A stretch of 10,080 nt of DNA. It comes from a bacterium (GTDB lineage Bacteria; Krumholzibacteriota; Krumholzibacteriia; LZORAL124-64-63). The notes below the pieces were generated by a model. It was given only the letters and a program-made list of their open reading frames with translations. It made no database searches and was not told the origin of the DNA. This document shows, piece after piece, positions 7,378 through 10,080 of this stretch (the stretch's first letter is position 1; the number at the start of each line of letters is the position of its first letter). The stretch covers positions 1-10,080 of the forward strand of contig JAUVBS010000041.1 in the NCBI GenBank assembly GCA_030591105.1, read 5' to 3'. Position numbers and translations under genes: made by a program.

Positions 7378-7420
7378 AGATCCCTAGCTGCTGAACTCAG
7401 GTCCGCAGCTAGGGATTTTT
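7378..7420 (+). terminator. Strong Rho-independent terminator
   Basis: ATCCCTAGCTGC (7380-7391) pairs perfectly with GCAGCTAGGGAT (7405-7416) around a 13-nt loop, and a run of five T follows (7416-7420). A-T and G-T pairs can extend the stem at its base (7378-7379). It ends the plus-strand transcript carrying the microprotein. On the opposite strand no T-run follows the stem, so it acts mainly in one direction. The 5' arm is preceded by a tandem copy of its first bases (GATCCCTA twice, 7371-7386). Confidence 0.92.
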
Positions 7421-7442
7421 CTGTCAGTACCGCGCCAATTAA

Positions 7443-8009
7443 CTACGAACTCAGCGCTTTCTTGATCGCCCCCTCGTACACCGCCTTGGTCTGATAACCG
7501 ATCCACTTCCCGACGATGCGACCATCTTGATCGATCAAGAACGTGGTCGGAATACTCATGATACCACCGAATTGTTGCACCACTTTATTGTCCTGGAGCA
7601 CCACCTCGAAGGTGAGTTGTTCCTTGGCGACGAACGGCTCGACGACGCGCGCCCCGCCCTGGTCCATGGAAATCCCGACGACCACCAATTGGTCGGCATA
7701 CTCCTGACTCAGCTCCTGCAGATGCGGCATCGCCATCCGGCACGGCGGGCACCAAGTGGCCCAGAAGTCGACCAGAACCACCTTGCCGCGTAGATCGACC
7801 AGGCTCAAGTCGCCACCGCCGATCCGCGCGAGGGTAAACGCCGGAGCGGTATTCCCGACCTGCCCACCGATCTGTGCCGAGGCGGCGTCCGATCCCGTCG
7901 CGCCACCGGTCGAGGCGCTCTCCTGATCACCACGACCGCACGAGGCGAGCGTGACGGCCAAAAACACCAGGGTTATCTTCAGCATCACGCTACGGAATGG
8001 TTCGAACAC
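7443..8009 (-). CDS. TlpA/ResA-like thioredoxin-fold lipoprotein
   Basis: A 188-residue periplasm-facing thiol-disulfide protein. The N-terminus is a lipoprotein signal (FEPFRSVMLK, then LVFLAVTLASC) with the lipid-bearing cysteine at residue 24, followed by a Gly/Ser/Ala-rich tether to about 50. The thioredoxin fold carries the redox motif WATWCPPC (C87 and C90), VVVGISMDQ and the cis-proline motif SIPTTF (P154), typical of TlpA, ResA and DsbE reductases used in cytochrome c maturation and similar tasks. The GTG at 8009-8007 is chosen because AAAGGA lies 7 nt before it. An ATG at 8039 gives 10 extra residues without a good ribosome-binding site, and an ATG at 7985 gives a shorter signal peptide. 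It is divergent from the dsbD-like gene, which suggests that the two work together. It converges on the microprotein terminator. Confidence 0.9.
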   Translation of the reverse strand: MFEPFRSVMLKITLVFLAVTLASCGRGDQESASTGGATGSDAASAQIGGQVGNTAPAFTLARIGGGDLSLVDLRGKVVLVDFWATWCPPCRMAMPHLQELSQEYADQLVVVGISMDQGGARVVEPFVAKEQLTFEVVLQDNKVVQQFGGIMSIPTTFLIDQDGRIVGKWIGYQTKAVYEGAIKKALSS

Positions 8010-8092
8010 GTGTATGTCCTTTCGAGCTGTTACGTTCATCCGGTGTATAGACCAGCGGATTCTGAGCGACTCAGATGCGAGCGCTCGTTCCG

Positions 8093-8168
8093 CCGTGGGC
8101 CGGAACCGGCCCGACGCTGGTTTCGGCCGTGCGGCAGAGCCGCCAGACCGCGGCTCGCAGTCCCACGG
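8093..8168. repeat. 76-nt multi-hairpin element between the tlpA-like and dsbD-like genes
   Basis: CCGTGGG (8093-8099) and CCCACGG (8162-8168) are perfect complements that close a 76-nt GC-rich unit. Inside are GGGCCGG-AA-CCGGCCC (8097-8112), CTGG...CCAG (8117-8120 with 8143-8146) and GCGGC-AGA-GCCGC (8131-8143). Some of these stems overlap, so they would compete. Next to it lie CTGAG-CGA-CTCAG (8062-8074) and the palindrome CGAGCGCTCG (8078-8087). The size and 7-bp closing stem recall a tRNA, but neither strand has the invariant D-loop or T-loop bases. It may be a structured leader of the tlpA-like mRNA or a protein-binding region. Confidence 0.4.
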
Positions 8169-8183
8169 ATATCATCGTGTACA

Positions 8184-8212
8184 AATATGGAAAAAGATGC
8201 AAATATCTGCAA
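8184..8212 (-). promoter_or_regulatory. Weak candidate promoter for the tlpA-like gene
   Basis: On the minus strand TTGCAG (8212-8207), a 17-bp spacer and CATATT (8189-8184) lie in an unusually AT-rich patch that also holds CAAATAT twice (8182-8188 and 8200-8206). If used, the transcript would carry the 76-nt hairpin element in a leader of roughly 170 nt. Both boxes are weak matches. I see no clear promoter for the dsbD-like gene in 8213-8400. Confidence 0.22.
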
Positions 8213-8400
8213 CTATTCCCCGTTCGGGCGCGTTACCCCACCTGAAAACGTGGCTCAATCGGCCGGATCGCCAGTTGGCACTTGTCATTCGAGCGATGGC
8301 CCCTATTGTTGCGGGTTGCCAGTATACCCGTCACTGAAGGCCGACGTTCCAACCGGATTACTCATCTAAGGCAGTAGCGATCAGAAGCAGAAGGCTGTTC

Positions 8401-10080
8401 ATGAATGATCCGGACCAGACCGGTCTCCTGCAAAGAGGTAGCCCGACGATGCACCACCTGCGCCGTTCAAGAACCACGGTAACCAGCGCTTTTATCCTCG
8501 TCCTGGCCATCATCCTCGGTTTGACCTTCGGCTCGACCGGCAGCGCCGTCGCACAGGAGGCAAACCTCGAAGTCGTCCCGACAGCAGAGATAGCCGAGAT
8601 CGGCAAGGACCTGGTCTTCACCATCACGTTGGACCCGCCAGCGGGCCGATCCGTCGCCGCCGGGAGCGTCACCGCGGAGATCGTGACGGCCGCCGGTGTG
8701 GCCTTCTTCGACGACCCGTACCCGCTCAAACCGTTGACGGCCGCTACGAGCGGTGCGACCGACTCCCGCCAGCTTGCGTTCGAATGGGCTGCGCCCATCA
8801 AGCCCGAGGCCGATCCGGGCAACTACGATCTGACCGTTCGGGTGCACTACCGTCTAGACGGACCGGACGCAGTGGCTCACACCGCCATCTGGACCGGGCC
8901 GGTATCCGTGGATTTCGGTGAGGAGTGGAGTGCCGATCGCATCACTTATTTCATCAAGGATCGCGGCCTGTTTCTGTTCCTGTTGCTGGTATTCGGCTTC
9001 GGTATACTGATGAGTTTTTCGCCGTGCATCTACCCGATGATCCCGATCACGCTGTCGGTGATCGGCGCCCAAAGCCAGCAGAAGGGTGCGCTGCAAGGGC
9101 TGCTGCTATCGCTGACCTACGCCCTCGGCCTCGCCATGGTGTACGCGATCCTCGGCGCGCTCAGCGCAACCGTGTTCAGCGGCATCACGGCGTTCATGCA
9201 GAGTCCGTGGATACTGATACCGATCGCGGTTCTGATGGTCGTCCTGGCCATCGCCATGTTCGGCGCGTTCGAACTGCAAGCACCCGCTTTGATACGGGAC
9301 CGGTTGCAAGGTCCGGGCGCCAACCGCGGTGGTTTGATCGGCGTATTCTTCATGGGTATGGTGGCCGGCTTGGTCGCCTCGCCTTGCGTCGGACCGTTCC
9401 TCGCCGCGCTGTTGCTCTGGATCGCGACCACCGGCAGCGTGGTGCTCGGTTTCTGGTCGCTGTTTCTCTTCGGCTTCGGCATGAGCTCGCTGCTGGTCGC
9501 GGTCGGCACCTTCCCCGCCCTACTCGGTTCGATGCCGACCAGCGGTGGCTGGATGGAGTCGGTCAAGAAGGCCATGGGCCTGTTACTGCTGGCCATGGCG
9601 TTCTTCTTCGTGCGGCCCGGCCTGGTGATGCCCGCACACATCTTCTACCCGTTGCTCGGCATGGTCACCGTTATGGTGTCGATCTACCTGGGCGCCTTCG
9701 ATCCCGTCGCCCCCGGTTGCCACTGGTGGGACCGGGCGCGCAAAGGCATCGGCCTGATCGTCCTGGTGCTGGGTCTGTACTTGCTGGGCAGTTCGCTGCT
9801 GCGCTACGGCTTCCTGCTGCCGGACCAAGACCCGAGCGAGCACGTGGCAGTCCAGGTCGCTGCGGCTCCGGCCAACGCTGGCGCGGTATCGGCCGCCACA
9901 ACGACCGGTTCGGCTACTGCGGTGACGGCAACGCCCAAGCCGACCAAGGTGCCCTGGACGGTCATCCACACCGGCGAGAACGTACAGGCCTTCCTCGACG
10001 AGAAGATTGCCGAGGCCCAACGCACCGGGCAGCCCATCGTCATCGACTTCTGGGCCACCTGGTGCAAGATCTGCCACGTC
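8401..10080 (+). CDS. dsbD: DsbD-type transmembrane thiol:disulfide reductase (runs off the right edge)
   Basis: Carries electrons from cytoplasmic thioredoxin across the inner membrane to periplasmic thiol proteins. 560 codons are visible. Order: signal peptide (cleavage near AVA-QE, about residue 51); an N-terminal Ig-like periplasmic domain (about 53-172); a DsbD/CcdA-like membrane domain (about 190-485) with the paired redox cysteines FSPCIYPMIP (C209) and ASPCVGPFL (C329); an Ala/Thr-rich linker (about 495-525); and the start of the C-terminal thioredoxin domain with DFWATWCKIC (C555 and C558), where the window ends. The N-terminal domain has no cysteine at all, unlike E. coli DsbD, whose output domain uses a cysteine pair. 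The ATG at 8401 follows AGAAGG with 6 nt spacing; an in-frame ATG at 8449 (AGAGG, 10 nt spacing) would give a shorter signal peptide and remains possible. Divergent from the tlpA-like gene. Confidence 0.93.
   Translation, partial: MNDPDQTGLLQRGSPTMHHLRRSRTTVTSAFILVLAIILGLTFGSTGSAVAQEANLEVVPTAEIAEIGKDLVFTITLDPPAGRSVAAGSVTAEIVTAAGVAFFDDPYPLKPLTAATSGATDSRQLAFEWAAPIKPEADPGNYDLTVRVHYRLDGPDAVAHTAIWTGPVSVDFGEEWSADRITYFIKDRGLFLFLLLVFGFGILMSFSPCIYPMIPITLSVIGAQSQQKGALQGLLLSLTYALGLAMVYAILGALSATVFSGITAFMQSPWILIPIAVLMVVLAIAMFGAFELQAPALIRDRLQGPGANRGGLIGVFFMGMVAGLVASPCVGPFLAALLLWIATTGSVVLGFWSLFLFGFGMSSLLVAVGTFPALLGSMPTSGGWMESVKKAMGLLLLAMAFFFVRPGLVMPAHIFYPLLGMVTVMVSIYLGAFDPVAPGCHWWDRARKGIGLIVLVLGLYLLGSSLLRYGFLLPDQDPSEHVAVQVAAAPANAGAVSAATTTGSATAVTATPKPTKVPWTVIHTGENVQAFLDEKIAEAQRTGQPIVIDFWATWCKICHV

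Noticed and set aside
8093..8168. A possible tRNA gene: 76 nt with a 7-bp closing stem
   Set aside because: Neither strand has the U8, GG D-loop or TTCRA T-loop features, and no 7-base anticodon loop on a 5-bp stem can be placed.
7951..8369. Open frames on the plus strand across the tlpA start and the divergent region
   Set aside because: They partly overlap the tlpA-like gene on the opposite strand, cross the hairpin element, lack ribosome-binding sites and show no protein motif.
8854..10077. Several minus-strand open frames opposite the dsbD-like gene
   Set aside because: All are shadows: the plus strand reads continuously as DsbD with both membrane cysteine motifs and the thioredoxin motif.

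Overview
The window is GC-rich bacterial chromosome with dense genes and short intergenic gaps. Lipoprotein, outer-membrane-barrel and DsbD-type genes point to a Gram-negative (diderm) organism. The ValS motif GTDHASIATE (not the enterobacterial GTDHAGIATQ form) and a secreted beta-helix protein ending in a DPLFC...LVGALGRGC segment both recall the FCB superphylum and nearby candidate phyla such as Eisenbacteria or Krumholzibacteria. That placement is an inference from family resemblance. I see no insertion sequence, prophage, CRISPR array, rRNA or tRNA.

Layout. (1) 1-1375, minus: the N-terminal 458 codons of valyl-tRNA synthetase, running off the left edge. (2) 1376-1630: a divergent control region with a perfect 9-bp inverted repeat; each arm contains a TTGACC box, one facing each way. 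(3) 1631-4458, plus: a two-gene operon with a 2-bp gap, encoding a secreted right-handed beta-helix protein with cysteines on a regular 26-residue spacing, and a Wzi-like outer-membrane beta-barrel. (4) 4459-4614: a control region with four related short motifs 20, 20 and 21 bp apart. (5) 4615-7128, plus: a large membrane protein combining a PDZ domain, a multi-helix membrane region, a GAF-like region and a C-terminal PP2C/SpoIIE (RsbU-type) phosphatase. (6) 7129-7420: a 165-nt leader, a 22-codon membrane microprotein with a very strong ribosome-binding site, and a textbook intrinsic terminator. (7) 7443-8009, minus: a TlpA/ResA-like thioredoxin lipoprotein. (8) 8010-8400: a divergent control region with a 76-nt multi-hairpin element. 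(9) 8401-10080, plus: DsbD-type transmembrane thiol reductase, cut by the right edge inside its C-terminal thioredoxin motif.

How the genes relate. The right-hand pair (tlpA-like and dsbD-like) forms a plausible envelope disulfide-reduction module. DsbD would carry electrons across the inner membrane. Its N-terminal periplasmic domain contains no cysteine, so the neighbouring CPPC lipoprotein is an attractive candidate for the missing outlet. The middle operon encodes two envelope or surface proteins that may act together. The PDZ-phosphatase probably reads an envelope signal and dephosphorylates an anti-sigma antagonist, but no such partner is present here. The most novel-looking item is the 22-residue membrane microprotein with its own strong translation and termination signals.
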